Shown here in pieces: positions 1-14,800 of a stretch of 64,000 bases of DNA. Source of the DNA: Sitta carolinensis (taxonomy: Eukaryota; Chordata; Aves; Passeriformes; Sittidae); assembly GCA_032173965.1 (NCBI GenBank), contig JAVUNC010000005.1:45246501-45310500 (forward strand), written 5' to 3'. How positions within the stretch are numbered: the first letter of the stretch is position 1; each line of letters starts with the position of its first letter. Under the pieces are notes generated by a model, which saw only the letters and a program-made list of their open reading frames with translations, had not been told where the DNA came from and made no database searches. A program made the translations under genes and the position numbers.

Positions 1-3000
1 TCTCACACAAACTTGAAGCTGAAGTAGAGCTTAACCATTAAGAGCTTGACCAATCAATTCTGAAAATACCCAAAGACAAACAGATTATAAATCTTTGGTC
101 ATATTATACATGTGTGTAGTGCTGACTAGATTACACAGCTAGCACAGTAAAAATGCATTTGCAACAAGACACTCGCAAATTTACATGGGCAACTCCAAAT
201 GTACACTGGAAATTAAGAAGATACATATGCAATACATACCATATACAAGAATAAAATGTTCAGCTTCATTCCTTAAAACACAATCAGAAAATGTAGCATA
301 GCACTAAAATAATCCACAATTTTTTCAATATACTTATTTTCTATCACTGTTCAGCAGGGTATAATCATCACCTGCTGGCTCTTTCTAGGCAGAATACATA
401 TTGCACTTTTCAGTAGCTGCTCCAGTGTGTAGGTGGTGTGTTCTTGAAATTACTAATAAGACTTAAGCTTACTGCAAAAGAGACAACACTGCAAATCAAG
501 AGTTTAACAGAAATATTTTTTATGGGTAGTAGAGCTTTCCATCTTACTCCCATTTAAGTAAACTCATAATTTAATCCACTAAAAAAAGGAAGAAAAATAT
601 ATTTTTCATTGAAGTTTAGTAACTATAGGAAAATATTATAGATAATATAACAATCTTACTCTGGCTACCCATACTCAAGCATATTTTAGGCCAAAGCTTT
701 CTCTACTTTGTCTATATCACTAAACTAGAAGACAGGTCTCCTCTCATGTAACATATAAATTAAATAATTCCACACGACTTTCTGTTTCTAATTTTGGAGA
801 ATTTCAGCACCAAGTAAGAGCAGCCAAATCTGCTTCTTTACCAGTCTAGTTTGAAATGTGTTTCCATTGAATGCATTGAAAGGTAAAGTTATTAATGGAT
901 TGAAAGACTAAGCTGAAACACTTCAGCCATTATTGTTTAATTAAAAGCATGTTCTTCAATTTTCTCTGTTTTTATTAAAAAACAGAGAAATACTTCCTCT
1001 GAATCAAGCTTAAAATCTAAGAAAATTTTTGAGGCAACTGAAAATAGAGGGAGTTCAAACTGAAAGAATATGTTAAAATGAAAATAAATAATGCCAAATA
1101 AAATTCCAAATATTAAAATTCTTCCGAAAGAGACAACTTAGAGTCATGCTGCCTCTCTCCAGAGAGTGTCAGTACAGAGAGGTTTTTCGGAGCAGATTTG
1201 ATGTCTATGTGAAAATTGGGTTAGCTCCTTACTTTATTACCCCATTCATCTCTCAGGTATCCTGATCTGACTTAGAAAATGTAAAAAATAATTGCAACAC
1301 AATAATTTTCAATGTCAGGCTTTTTACAGAACAACCTTAACTAGCTTCTATAATACAAACAGTATACAAAACTTCTTCCTATCAAAAATAACTTCTTAAA
1401 ATTTACAAAAAGAAATACAGACAAAATTATCTTCTGGAAGGCAAAGATGAAATACATAACCCAATTAACAGATGCATCAAATTCCAAACTTTAAATATTC
1501 CCACATAGCCTGTATTGATAAAGAAACTATTACATACAGTTGTCATCTCTGAAAAATGTAGTTACGAGTTCACTTTTTCTTCCCTCCCTCTAAATAAAAA
1601 GGCATTCTGGGGGAAAGTCTCTCTTCCACAGGAGAACTCATGATAAAGTTGCTGGAGTTCCTACCTCTAGGAATCCTAGAGTTATATAAGCAGAATGTTC
1701 ATCAGCCTTAAAGGAAAAAGTCAAGGTCTCCCAGAAGTTCATTCCCTCTAAAAGCTGAAAATTTGACACTAAGCTAGTAACATGGCATTTAAATATTTAA
1801 GTAAATTTTCCATATATTTTTGTGAAGAGCCATGCTTCCCAGCAACTGGCAACATGAAGATTTATATTTCAGGCTTTTTAATCAAAGTTCAATTTTTCCA
1901 TAGCAACTGCACAGCTCACTTTACAGATATTATTTTCATTTTGTAACAGTTAGACAAATTAAGTGTTCCTAGCTGTCACCATGTCAAACACACCAAATAA
2001 CTGTTAGGATTTTTATACTGTACATACAACACAATTCAATACACAGTCCAGTCAAGCTGACCCAGCACATCCTAAATGGGGCAGAGTTAAAACTGCCTTA
2101 TCTCACAATTACTTTATATCATAATTAGAAAAATACAATGGCATGGCTGTCAAGATTAAGGTGTGTGTGAACTGCTTGCCTAAACAGATAATATTGGAGG
2201 GATCATATAGAATTCTGCAGCACTCATCTCTCTGACACTGCAGACTTCTCTCTCTTTAATCTCTGTACATCAGGCCCTGTGTGCCCATTAGCAGAGAAAT
2301 ATTCAAGGTATGCTATCCATGAAAAATAAAATGGTATTATATACATAGATTCAGAGTACACTGCTTTATTCTCTAGAAAATGTGAATTTGTATGTGGGCA
2401 CTGAATTTCTGCCCTACACCAAAGATTAACTCCAGAACAAAGCAACAGCCCCAAACTAACCCTAAATCATAACCTACAAACAGAATACACTCTCTGCTAA
2501 AATAAGAAGTCATGTCTAAATTTCAGTCTCCAAAACTCCAGCTGCATATTCTAAACCCCTGAAACTTTTACAAGGCACAAAGATTTTTCCATAACGCTCT
2601 TCCAGCCCTTCACCAATTCTGAGACTGTAAAAGAGAGTCGTTTGCTCTGAGAATACCTGCATTACTGCTATGCTAGGTTTTAAATGATATAACATTTTAC
2701 AAAGAACTTTCTATAATAGCCCTTTCTAAAATGACACTTCCCAGCACAGTAGAGACAGAAATGACATACTGCATGCCAGAAGTACCTCCAGACAAGCTTT
2801 TTTCCCTAACTGCAAAATAGAAACCAAGTTTGTCAAGGAGATTACTGCCCTCTCCTTTGGCATACTGAAAACTGTTAGCTCACTAGGCCACAGATGGACA
2901 TTTTCATAACCTCACCTAAAACTCAACTTCATGTTACCATTGTGCCTCTGACTGTGTATATAAAGCAAGAATCACTCTTTATGTTTGTTCGCCTTTGATG

Positions 3001-5210
3001 TGCAAACGCAATATATTTATATGATTGTAAAATCTATTTTTAAATAAAGGAGAAGTATAAAAATGAGCTTGTTTGTGTTCTATAGTAATTGATACTCTCT
3101 TCCCTATATTTGGCCCTTAAGAGGAATATGAATTTTTAGACATCATGTCAAATACCCTTATCTCACTGTTTCTTCATTATGAAGTCTGCACTTTCTAATA
3201 TGTTAGTGCACTGACATGAGTATCAGAAACATATTTTTGTACTTCTACCTAAAACATGCTGTTGCACATAATACATAATTTTTTAGACCCATTCCAGACA
3301 CTGTCCTTAATTCAAAAACTTACATATATACTTTGTGCTTTCAATCCCTCAGAACAAGATGTTCTCTCTGTATCCTGAAGTAAATGTGAAAGATCCAACA
3401 GCTTAGTTAACAGTTTGAAAGACTGCATACATTGATGGCAACAATTTATAAAAACCAAAGTCACTGGTTTTTAGTTTGAAGATTTTTCACTACATAATTT
3501 CTTTCCTTTCTTCCACAAAAAGAAATCAACAAAAGACCAAAACTAGCTCTGTTGTCAATTTTTGTGGATAGAAACAATCTAGAAAAACAATCTGTCATGT
3601 CATAAATGAAAGCATAATAAATATACTCTTACTGTACTCAATTAAAAATCTTATTGTTCTCAGAGCAGGAAGAATGAGATATAAGTCTGAGCTTAAAATT
3701 TAAGTACTATGAATAAAACTAATTCAGGAATCACTATCTTAAAACTTACATCATAGTTGAAATTAATCTCTCTTTAAAAATAGGAAAGTCATACCAACCA
3801 ACCACACTTGATTTCACTTTTCAAAGGCATCCTTCAATTTTATAGCACCCTTTATGTATATCTTATATAAAAAAAAAAACAAACAAAGAAAACAAAAATA
3901 TTTTTAAAATTAAGAAATAAAAATGGCATGTAAACTCACCATAGGAAAGTTTAACAGTAATTAAACCACAGGTGATACTTAAATAAGATAAATTCAATTT
4001 TAGAAATACATTTTGAAAAAAATGTTTTAAAATGAGGAACTAGAAACTATAGTACTCCTATTGTAAATTAGGATAATTCCAACAACTCTGCACTTTGCCA
4101 AATGTCTGAAATGATGGACAGCATGAAGTAGGAAAAAACGACTGAGAGGGGAAAGGAATATAAAGGCTCCTTATCAAGAGACAGGGCAGTGCTCATTGTT
4201 ATTCAAGCACATGAGCTGCTGTATCCTGTTTCCATTGACTGCAGGGAAGGCTTCAGCATTGACTTCAAACAGGTGCAAGTCCCATGAGACTTAAAGGGAA
4301 TAAAACGTACAGTCATGGTATGAAAGCAACAGTGTATGAACTGTGGTGAGACAGGATATGTAATTCCAATGTGGTACACAAGAATCTGACAAAGCTATAT
4401 AAATGCCGTGCCAAGTAAGGATGCAACTGAAAAAAGCAGACATTTCTAAATAGAAATTTGGCAGGTCTTCATTCAACGCTACAAAAAAAAAGCACAGGAG
4501 AAATGTTACAGAAAGGAGAGTGCTAATTTAGAGTGGGGGGAGAGAACAAAGGAGACCCAAAGCAGCAATAAGCATCATCCTGTTCTGTAGCAATACAATA
4601 TCACTTGTTCAGGACACAGCTGCTGGAATACTTTGGTAGATACTGCAGACTGGTCTCCTCTGAGAGTTGCTGGGACTTAGACCCAAATATATTACCCAGT
4701 TCTATTTATTCTCTTCTGTATTACGATGAGCATTTGAAAACATTTGGGGATTTTTTCTTTAACTTACATAATCTTCAAAGAGAGGTCTTAGGCTATATTC
4801 TTACATCAGTTGAGTTATGCATGATGTCCTCAATTAGTTCTATAAAGAAAGTAGCTGAGATGTCATTATATTAATTAGAAGCTGGTAAAAAATAGAGTAC
4901 TTATCCCAAAGGAAACTATGTGACTTCAAAATTTCTTCCCAGATGGAAAAGAAAGTGCACAGCAACTATTTATCTAAAATAGGGGTAGTAAACATCAGTC
5001 TCCATATTAAACTCATATGAATAAGTATTACAGCAGGATGACCAAACCTCAACATTTAATTTTGGAACAAGCATTTGACTTCAAAATGAAGAGTAAAAGT
5101 AACAATTTTGAAGGGAATCAGGCAAGACTATAAATAACTCTAAGGGTTATGGCAGAGATTAAGCAGCTCTTCCGTAGTTACTGTTTTATGATGAAAAGGG
5201 AATCACACAC
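1..5210 (-). other. ANKS1B: ANKS1B intron (partial, downstream of the 5211-5351 exon)
   Basis: This is AT-rich intronic sequence with no recognisable exon on either strand. The only structure I see is a perfect 13-bp inverted repeat at 961-990. Short open frames at 2224-2454, 4291-4476 and 4605-4874 show no family resemblance and are most likely chance. Confidence 0.8.
961..990. repeat. Perfect 13-bp inverted repeat (hairpin)
   Basis: The arms TTTCTCTGTTTTT (961-973) and AAAAACAGAGAAA (978-990) are exact reverse complements around a 4-nt loop. It can form a short hairpin in DNA or RNA. The following sequence is not a T-run on either strand, so nothing points to a terminator. It is probably incidental. 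Confidence 0.8.
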
Positions 5211-5351
5211 CTGTGCAAGCATTGGAAATCCAAGGTTCCTGCATCCATTACAAGGTGTCAGTGCCTCCCATAAACCAGAAGGTCCACAAGTATTTTCAGC
5301 TGCATCATCATCATCTTCCTCCCTCGGTGATAAACGCATTGAGGAAGGCCT
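5211..5351 (-). CDS. ANKS1B: ANKS1B coding exon (family exon 9), acidic linker
   Basis: This 141-nt exon (47 codons, phase 0 at both ends) encodes RPSSMRLSPREEDDDDAAEN followed by TCGPSGLWEALTPCNGCRNL and GFPMLAQ. The second part is a conserved ANKS1B linker block. The first part is a variable acidic stretch in which four Asp codons form a (GAT)4 run. The acceptor is ctttatgcacag|AGG and the donor CAG|gtgtgt. The next family exon, encoding ESYPKKRNYTMEIV, is not visible in the 5.2 kb that remain, so it should lie beyond position 1. The exon is open throughout. Confidence 0.95.
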
Positions 5352-8300
5352 CTGTGCATAAAGAAAAAATACTTTCAAATTAAACAGTGATAGATTGTAA
5401 AGAAACCTTTTATCTTATGAACTTAAGAGTGTCCCATTCGCAAATTCCAAAAGATAAAATGCTATTTTAAAACAAAGTACCTACTCAACTGTAAAACTGC
5501 TGTACAAAAAAAAATGCTTTTTAAGGAAGGTGCATATTGAGCTATCTACAATTGTATTTCAAAATCCAGTGAACATATTAATATACATTTATTATCAATA
5601 AATGGGCAATTTCCACTTCATTTTACTTTAAAATTTGCTGTAATATCATAACGTTTAGGATATTCCACAAAGAATAAAAACTAACATTTGCCTTGATGGG
5701 TCCAAGGCTTTTGCAGACAAAAATTACAAAATCAGCCAAAATATGAGGTTTCAGTTTTTGCATTATATTTATCAGTAATAAATGTGTTATCTTATTTTGT
5801 AGGCAAAAGACATTATTTAAAAATTACTTGTATTATTTTGCTTTATAGACTGGAAGGGGTGAAAAAATATCAGGAATAGTCATTTACTTATGAACACTGT
5901 GGCTTACATATTGATCTGAGCAATAAGGGAAAAATGCTGATTTTTGCTTAAACCAGTATTCTAATTTTCTATGATAGACACAAGTAGGAAAAGTGGCCAA
6001 TTCCCAAATATTTATTTTACTACACAAGATAATCCACCCCAATTGAATTGCAGTGGCAACTTCTATTAATTTATGGAGAAGAAGGAGGAAAGTTAAACCA
6101 GTAATGAATGCTTTTAAAAATCTCATGTCAACACAAATTGTTATAAGAAAAATGTAATTTTTACACCTCAATTCTTTGTCCCTATTTAAACTGGTATTTG
6201 GAATAGCTGTTCTAGCCTGCTTCAAAGTTGATTGAGCAGCCTGCCTGATACTCAGATACTAAATGCTGTCTTTAGGCATGTTTCTTCCAGAAGTGGCTGG
6301 ATTTTTTGCTTAACCAGAATAGCACTGTTTGAGACAATGGCTGACCACAGCTATCAATCTCATGGTAATATTAACTCCAAAGCACTGCTATGTGGTACAT
6401 GTAAAAATCACCTTAAAAACCCCAACACTTAACTGCAGATTACTTTAGTCAACAGAATAAAGAAATGCATGGAGTCTGCTACAAGGAAGGGACTAGAGAA
6501 GTGAAAGAAAAGTAGGGGGGGGAAGAAGTAGAAAACCAGCAGCAGCTCTAAAGATGAACACAAGCTGATGGAAACTGTAGGAGAAGGAAAGGCACTGCAC
6601 AGACAGGCACTAACTCAAATTGTGTAACATCTGAGGACCATTTTACTGTTGACTCTTGTGCTAACTTCTTAACACAAAATTTGTGGGCATACCATTAATT
6701 TAAGCAAGGAAAATATTTCTAAATTCTATCTCAACTCATGCATCAAAGATGAGAAACACAATACACTCCACTCCATTATTCTGATTTCCTTCAGTTAGAA
6801 AATGGTTGATCCCTTGTTGCAGACTTCATGAATCTAGCCATATCTTGTAAAGTTAGGTGGATTTATTTACTTTTTATTTTATAAATCAATTTCTAAAACA
6901 TTCTTAGTGTGGTATTTCATTAGGTTATTTTGACACTCTAGTAGTACCACAGAATATGTTGCCATAGCAACCAATATTCTCACACTGATTATTAAAAGGA
7001 TTGGGTTAATTCTGCAGAGTGTAGGTTGTGAAAGACTATTATTGCTAGGTATTTGCATAGACAAAGGAAGCAGACTAGAGGTCTTTCCCCTCTATTTATG
7101 ATGCCATCTTCTATGGTGGCTGCCCTACACTTGTATTTTAAATCTCAAAAATGCTGCACCAGGAATAAAGCACTTCTTGCCCCCTGGAGAAAAAAGCAAA
7201 GAACTGAAGCAGTGCCCAGCACAGGAAAGCAAGTAACACACATAAGCTTTGACCTTGCAAGCCAATGGAAGCAAATGAAGACAGAAGTCATATAAAAATG
7301 TCAGTGCACCTTGTAAAGGTAAAAAAGACACACACATAATATAAGTGAGAAATTTTCAACACAACTAAAGGAAGATGAATTACAATACAGTAACTGAAGG
7401 GGAGCATATGAGTATTTAGCCATTACAGGAACAGAGGGGAAAAAAACCCATGCCAAACAATTATTGAACAGTAAAAAAAAAAACAAAAAACAAAAAAAAA
7501 ACCCAAAAAAAAAAACACAAGCAGAATGAGAGTTGTATATCTCTGTTAGATGTATTTTATAAAAATAGCCTAAGATAGAGTGTGAATCACACGAATTTAA
7601 TGTCAATATGAATGAGAGGAAGTGGAAAGTACATAGTCAGATCTCCCGATCGTTCAAAAAGGATCAGTCAATACCAGAGTTCATTACACACATGACTGGA
7701 ATAAACTGACTGGTACTCCCATGCAAGTACACAATGTAGGTATGAACATGATACAGACTAATTCACAGACCAGGGTTAGCTCTTTTTATACTTGCCCAGA
7801 TTTCTGCCACCAGTAAGGCACTAAAAAGGAACCATTAGGAAAAGTCTATTTGGAGGGTGAAGAAACAGTTATTACCATCACCTTTCTCACCCATCCCTGC
7901 TTGACAGAAGCCCAGTTCTTCCCAGACAATGGGAAAGAGATATGTGGGAATTACTGCAGGGAGAGAGAGCTGCATTTGCAAAGAAAAAGGAAGGAGCTAA
8001 TAGCTGCATGAGAGAAAGGGGTCACAAGTGCACCAAATTTGACAGACTGGGGTTGCACGCCTTGGGAAGAGGGATGCATTTGGAGGAGGCAAACAAGACA
8101 CAGAAAAATCTACAATCAATTCAGAGAGCTCAGACTGTTACACAAACCCATAAAACTCCAAACCCAGAGCACACAGTTTCCTGTTACCATCTCACAGCCT
8201 TCATTCCTTTCCCAGAACTCCCTAATTTTTCTGTTCTGTTGTATAATTTAATTTTGCCTCCTAAGAGATCCTTTGAACATGAAAATCTAATTCTGTGTGT

Positions 8301-9138
8301 GCTACTGGGAAACCTTGATATAGCCCTGTAGGGAGAGTTTTAGTAAAACCAGTTATTTATGCCCACTTCTCATAAAATAAATAAATAAATAGAGTAGAAG
8401 ATATTTATGTCAACTAAAGAAAAACAGGCACAATTTAGAACCTCTTATTTATGCCTGTTTTGAGTTAAAATAACCCAAACAAATACAGTTTAAAAATGCC
8501 ATCTAAATCACTGTTTCCCAATTAATTGAATTAGACAATATGAAATGGCAAAGTCAATATAAACTGTAATATTAAGCCTCAGTAAGGGAACTTCTGCCTA
8601 AGTTAGAAGAGACACAAGCATAAGCAACATATATCCTCAAAGAGAATCAACAGAAAACCTTACATGGTATTAGATATTATATGCAAAAGGAAAATTTGGT
8701 AGAGAAATCATTAGATATTAATAGAGAATCAAAGATTTATTAAAAGTTCTAGTTTTTACTGGAGCACTAAATGAAGTATTAGATGTTGCTTGTAGTAGTA
8801 AGAGGCTAACAAAGTAATTTCTCTGTGTAAAGAGAGAATAATAATGATGCAGCAGTGAGAGAGTAGTAAGATCTAGCATAAGGACATTGGAACACTACAA
8901 TTAGTGACATTTTCTTCAGACAGAGCCTTTCACATCACCTCTGATTTTCATACTTATTGAGTATTTAAATCACAACTTCCAAAATTTAGGTATGGAAGCC
9001 TTCCTCTTCATGTCTCCATCTACATAAAAGGTAAAATTTGCACACTATGATACTTGAGATTGAAGGACACTTTATAAAGAGGCTCATTATTCTCCAAAAC
9101 ATGTATGTACATCAGATTGTCTATAACAATAACTTGGA

Positions 9139-9165
9139 ATCTCTATCCTGATTTAGGATAGAGAT
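9139..9165. repeat. Perfect 11-bp inverted repeat with 5-nt loop
   Basis: ATCTCTATCCT (9139-9149) and AGGATAGAGAT (9155-9165) are exact reverse complements around GATTT. The stem is too short for a microRNA precursor. No function is inferred. Confidence 0.85.
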
Positions 9166-11621
9166 AAGCCAATATTTATCAATAGAGGGAATGATGAATA
9201 CAGACAGAAAAAGCAGAAAAAAGTCTGTTCTACTCTTAAAAGTCAATAAGAGAAGGTGAAAGCAGCTTTAATCTTAACTGTCACTAACAGTTACCAAGTT
9301 CACAGCTCAACAGCTGTACACCATGTATAAAATATATATAAATACCTTTATGTATGGCCTTCTTTTAAACAGATGTTAACTATTTCCTATCTAACATATG
9401 GACCTTATTAGCTAGATAAGTTTTTTCAAGGAATACAGTAAATATACAATATATATTTAATTTCCTTTCAGTCCCTCTTTTTCAGCTTTTAGTGAAGATC
9501 GGTCTGCTTTCTGCCTTGACGTTTGTAAGCAGCCACTGCTAGGAAAAATTACTCAGTTCCCTTGTTTCAGAATACATACGGGGCTTTCCTGTACTAGTCC
9601 AGTGAAAGCTAAAGCCAATAATCAAGACCTTTCCTTCTTGTATCTCTTCTTTTCACAATGTGATCCATTTGCAGAAGTATTTCACACCAGTATCTGCCAG
9701 AGCAAAACAGCACCAGCAAACTACTAAAGGTACAAAATAACAGGACATTTAATATTTGCTATTGCATCGTAGCTCTGGAGACACAAGCATTAACTTATCA
9801 TTTATCTTTGTAAGAAAACAATATTTTTAAACACAGTGGCAAAGATGAAATCCAGAAGGCAATATCCTTCTGCTTATGGGAGGCAGAAAGCAACCAGACA
9901 TTTGATAAGCCAAATGCTGCCACTCAGTTTGAAACAATGAGGTCAGTAGGAAGTTTCTTCTGTAAAAATAATTTGTCAAACATGTATTTTCTATCATCCT
10001 GACAGAGATGTGCTTCTAACTCTCCTTGGCCCAAGGGACCTTACAGTGAGAAATAAAAGCAAAAAATACTAGATAACAGTCCTGTTACCTAGTTTTCTAT
10101 TTTGACATTATTCTAAGAACTAATAGAGCAGAAAACTGTTCCTGTATGTCTTCTATAAACTAGGATAAGCAGGTCAATCTCTGCCATGGCTGTCCCCAGC
10201 AGATGCAGCACTGAAGCCAGGGACAGAAGAGCTGGGACAGTGTTCTGTGCTCTCAGTGCTCCCCCTGCTGCTGCCCAGGCTGCTCTCAGGGGAAAATGCC
10301 TGAGGTATGCAGAACTAAAAAGAGCACTAGGGCATGACATATAATACAATCAGTTACTATTTTTCTACAGCAGCAACCCCACATTAAGCAAATATGATCT
10401 TCTGAATTCAGTAAGGCTCCTGAAAAGGAGGAGTCTCAATTATGACACACATCCTATGTCTCACAGACAGTGAAAGGTTTTGGGAACCTGGGCACACCTT
10501 TCCCACATCCCCCAAGCTTTCTCCCTCCTAACGTTTTTCTGTTTCCCACCCTCATTATCTTGCCTTTCACCTTACACTGCACATCTGCTGCCATTTTTTC
10601 ATGAACATGCTCCAAGTTTTCATCTCTTTCTTTTGCTATGAGTCTGTTTAGAGTCTGACTGCACCTCCTGTATTCTGCAAAGAAGTATTAGGAAGACAGT
10701 CTCGTACTTACAGCAGCAGATGGAGATGGAGAGTATACTCTGTACGTACCTCGGCCTTAATCCCCGTGGGATGCTAGGCACGTCATTTCAACATCTCCTG
10801 GCTGATCACTTTTTGTTTGTGTTTGTTTCTGTTCCTGAGCTGCTGGCTATGCTGAAACCAAAGGTGAGTCTGCACAAATGCTGGGCTACATCAGGAATCA
10901 TGTTGAGAGATTCTGTGACTATTTCCAGTGGTATATGAGCCTAAGTACCCTGCAAATCCCAGCTATAGCAGACCCAGATGTGGAATCTTGGTCTCTACAC
11001 ATTGCACATCAGTCCAGATGCACGTAAGTTTTTCTGACTGGCACTCTAAAATAAACACCACATCTGAAGCAGTCACATGCTGAACCTAAGATCACAGTGA
11101 TGCCTGATTCTGAGGAGAATTTCTTATAACTTGAAGTCAGTAGAGCCAAGTGAAATGACTGCATGTAGCAAACACAAAATACATTAACTTAAGGCAAATG
11201 CGATTAATTCGCATACATGAGGAAAACTACGTGATTGTGTAGTTGCTGCCCCTCAGTGGGCAAGTTCTATTGACATCTATCACGATGAGCACCCCAAAAT
11301 TAATCACTCTGCCTCCAGAGCAGGATCTGACACTATTCAGGAAATATATCCTAGAACCAAGTAGCAAGTACAATGCATACTGAATAAAGTCAAAATTTTC
11401 AGTAAAAATAAGATTATAAAATGAGTACATCTGGACCTGTATTGAAAGTAGAGAATACATTTGAAATTTTTAATACATCCTTGCATGTAGCATAAATAAT
11501 GAACATTAAGATGACTCCAAATCTTCGCACTACTCTCATAAAAGGATTGCAACCATTCACAAAACAAAAGTTTTAGGATTTTAAAACCTAATAGGTTATC
11601 TGTTCTCTCAAGTGATCAGTT

Positions 11622-11883
11622 ACAAGACCCAAGGGAATGACCTGAAGTTGTGACAGGGGAGGTTCAGGTTGGATGTTAGAAGAAGGTTCTTCATCCAGTG
11701 GGGATTTGAAAACTGGAAGAGGCTCCCCAGGACAGTGGTCACAGCTCCCTGACAGAGCTCAGGGAGCATCTGGACAATGCTCTCAGGCACAGGGTGTGAC
11801 TCTTGGGGATGGTGCTGTGCAGGCCAGGAGTTGGACTTGATGGTCCTTGTGGGCCCCTTCCAACTCAGTGTATTCTGTGATTC
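11622..11883 (+). mobile_element. CR1 LINE, 5'-truncated 3' end
   Basis: The block resembles the avian CR1 3' end. It contains GGGAATGACCTGAAGTTGTG, GGGGAGGTTCAGGTTGGATG and TTAGAAGAAGGTTCTTCATC, then a GAGGCTCCCCAGG block. It ends GGAGTTGGACTTGATGGTCC ... CTTCCAACTCAGTG and TATTCTGTGATTC, the usual CR1 terminus without a poly(A) tail. Only about 260 bp remain, which is typical 5' truncation, and no intact open frame is left. It lies antisense to ANKS1B in an intron. Its last 50 or so bases resemble the tail of the SINE at 45858-45993, suggesting a CR1 subfamily related to the one that mobilises that SINE. Confidence 0.9.
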
Positions 11884-14800
11884 AATATAAGTTATTTGTT
11901 TAATCTGTGGATTAAGCTACTTCCCTGTAACGTAACCAAACATAGGCACTTCCATAACTTACTCCACTCTAATATATGTTTTTGGGATAGGACTACACTG
12001 CCATATTAAATTCTCTTCCTAAATGTTAGCTAAAATAAAGTGAACCTGTGCTTTAAATATTTGTCCAACTTTGAGCACGTACTTAACACTAATAAATCAG
12101 ACTATTTGCACACTTAATCTTAAAGGTTTAATATCAAAGCATTTCAAGTGCTTTGCTTTACCATGAAAAAGAACTTAGCACCTGAAGCATTAAGTCCTAA
12201 AACAGAATTCACCCAGGAAGTTATATAGACTGGAAGGACACACTGCTACAGAAATGTGTTTCTACAAATGCCTTTCCATCCCACGGGCATAGTAGATTTG
12301 ACCTATGCTGGTATGTAGGAAGGGTATACACAAATATGAGCTGTGCAAAAAGGGAAGGAATTTGGTAACATTTTTTTTGAGTCTTGAAATTTAACCACAG
12401 GAACAGTTGCAATTAAGTTAATGGAATTTCTCATGTTAATGACAGACTCATGCGTCTCCGTGAATCAATATGCACATGACTCACTCCAAAATGTGACTCA
12501 CTGAAAAATTCATGTACCAGATGAAAAGGAAGAAACTGATAATGAAGGGCATAAGAGCCCTCAGAAAAGCATAGTCAAGACTTAGTAAGTTTAAAAATAT
12601 TAAATAGAATTAAAGGCTACAGAATATTTACCCTTGCATAAAGGAAAAAATCATAATTCAAAGTAATGACCACCATTTCTGGCTTTAAGTGACTCAGAGA
12701 AAATACTTCTTGGAGAAGAGCTACAGCAGTATCTCTGTATTTAACAGCCCTATACCATCTGAATGTTATCATATAATATTTGAAAAAATCAGTTCTATGT
12801 AATTGACATGGAAATCAGCTGTAAACCATACATTTTTCCTTTTTTAAAATTGTGAAAGAGAGGGTGGGTTAGTGGGTGGCAGTATGATGAAACTTACAGA
12901 AAATTCATTATTTGTCATGAAATAGAGCAGAAGGAAGAAAAATTAAAGTGGGGGGAAAATCAGGTGGTAAGAGAGTAGGCAGAAGTCACCACTTTATTAC
13001 TCCTCCAGCGCACAGTTTTTTTTCTTATTTAGCACACATATTCTCAGTAGAAATGTGTTAATGAAAATGCAGTTATTATTCCATTAAGTGGCTGTTAGCT
13101 TAATAAAGGACATAAAAGAAAATCATACCTGAATAGACAAAGCCAATCTAAAGAACCATATACAGTACTGAGTTAGTCATCTGAAGATGAATGCTGGTTG
13201 AGAGAGGATAATCAAAAGAGCTTTGAAGAACATTTTTGCTAGATGATTTACAGATCCAGCAGTAACAAATTCCCAGTGGTTTGCCATATTGGCATCCAGG
13301 TGCTAAACGTAATGTAATCACAACACAGTGGAGCAGCTGACAGCTGAAATGTCTTAGCAGGCTATAGAAGTTGAAGGCCTAACTGGAAAAGACCAAAGAG
13401 CAATCTACCTTTAGTTCTCAGAAGCACAAGCCATGTCTCAGACTCATTTAGAGGTGTTGAAAAGGATCACACACCCTCCCCTCAGAGATGCAGAATACTA
13501 TCAACCAGAGAACAGCTCTCCATGCAGCCTGATTTACATGGCAAGTGGAAGCAGCATTCGAAATCACCTTCACTAGGAAGGCAAAGCCCCTGCTATGGCT
13601 GGTACAAAAATCCACCAGTGTGATGTTCACATACTGCAAGTTGCTGCTTTTTCCTGTCTTATGTAATTAAACCAGTGGTGTCACTGCAGTCATCCCATTA
13701 GTCACTACTGCCAGAAGATGTAGGACAGGGGGTGCTTTTCCTGTGCTAGCTCATTGGTACTGTTCTTTTTGCCTGTGGCAGATTCAACACTGCACATTCA
13801 GATATACTGCAACACAAGCACACCTTTATGTTCTTTTCCAGACACATTCCTAAGTAGCTGAAGACTTAATATTTAAATTCTTTCTCCAGCCAGTTATAAT
13901 ATATTCTTAAAGCTCCTACAAAATACAGATAAACAAGTCAGTCAGTTACCTGTTTTTATCTATAACTGCTGTGAAACACTTTATTTCATAGAAAGTATCA
14001 AAGACTAAAAAAGTGATCGTGATCCGTTAAAAATATTTAGATTTCTTAAAGCAAACACCACTGACAAAGGCAAGGCAATAAATATTCCAACACTCTTAAG
14101 TAACTATTAATAATTGAAAGACCATCATAGCAATAAAAAAAGTAATTTTATTTTAATATGATTTTTGTCTAAGTAAAACAGGCAGTATTGAGTTTGCTTC
14201 TTTGCAGATTGTGAACAGACAATATTTCAGATATATTAGGCAGAGCACCAACATTAAAAAAAAAATAATGGTCGTATTAATGCAAATTGCTTAATCTCAA
14301 ATTAGTACTGAAGCAAATAAAATTGAAGAACCTCTTTGAGATTTTCCCTCATGACACTAAATTGAAAATTGTGGTAAGTTGGGGAAGGATAAATGCCAAG
14401 AGAAGAGAAATGAAAATAGATACTCAAAAATTGTGTAAGTCATTCAACCCTCACATTTCTCTGGAAAAACAAAGAAACTGGTGTAAAGACCAACAGATGC
14501 ATCATGTGACATGATCAAGTAAATCTGGTTTCTGATTCTAATCTCAGCTTAAAAACTTATACCACTGAAATCAGGCAAGGATTCCAATACATATTAAAGT
14601 AACAGAAAAGATAAGGGGTGCATTTCTAGCACGCTCTTGATGTCCACGGGCAAACTTTACTAATACATAGTAAATATCAGGCACTTGCCCTTAACTGAAT
14701 TCCTTGAGATATTATATTTTATAGAGGTATAGGAATTTGGTCCAGCATATCTTCCTATTCATTTTCTACTTGCTAAGTTTATTAATGGGGGCTGGAAAAT

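Noticed and set aside
7942..8331. 129-codon + strand open frame
   Set aside because: It has no recognisable domain, no splice context, and lies inside an ANKS1B intron. A frame of this length is plausible by chance in 64 kb of six-frame reading.
9139..9165. microRNA precursor hairpin
   Set aside because: The perfect stem is only 11 bp and does not extend into a longer imperfect stem.
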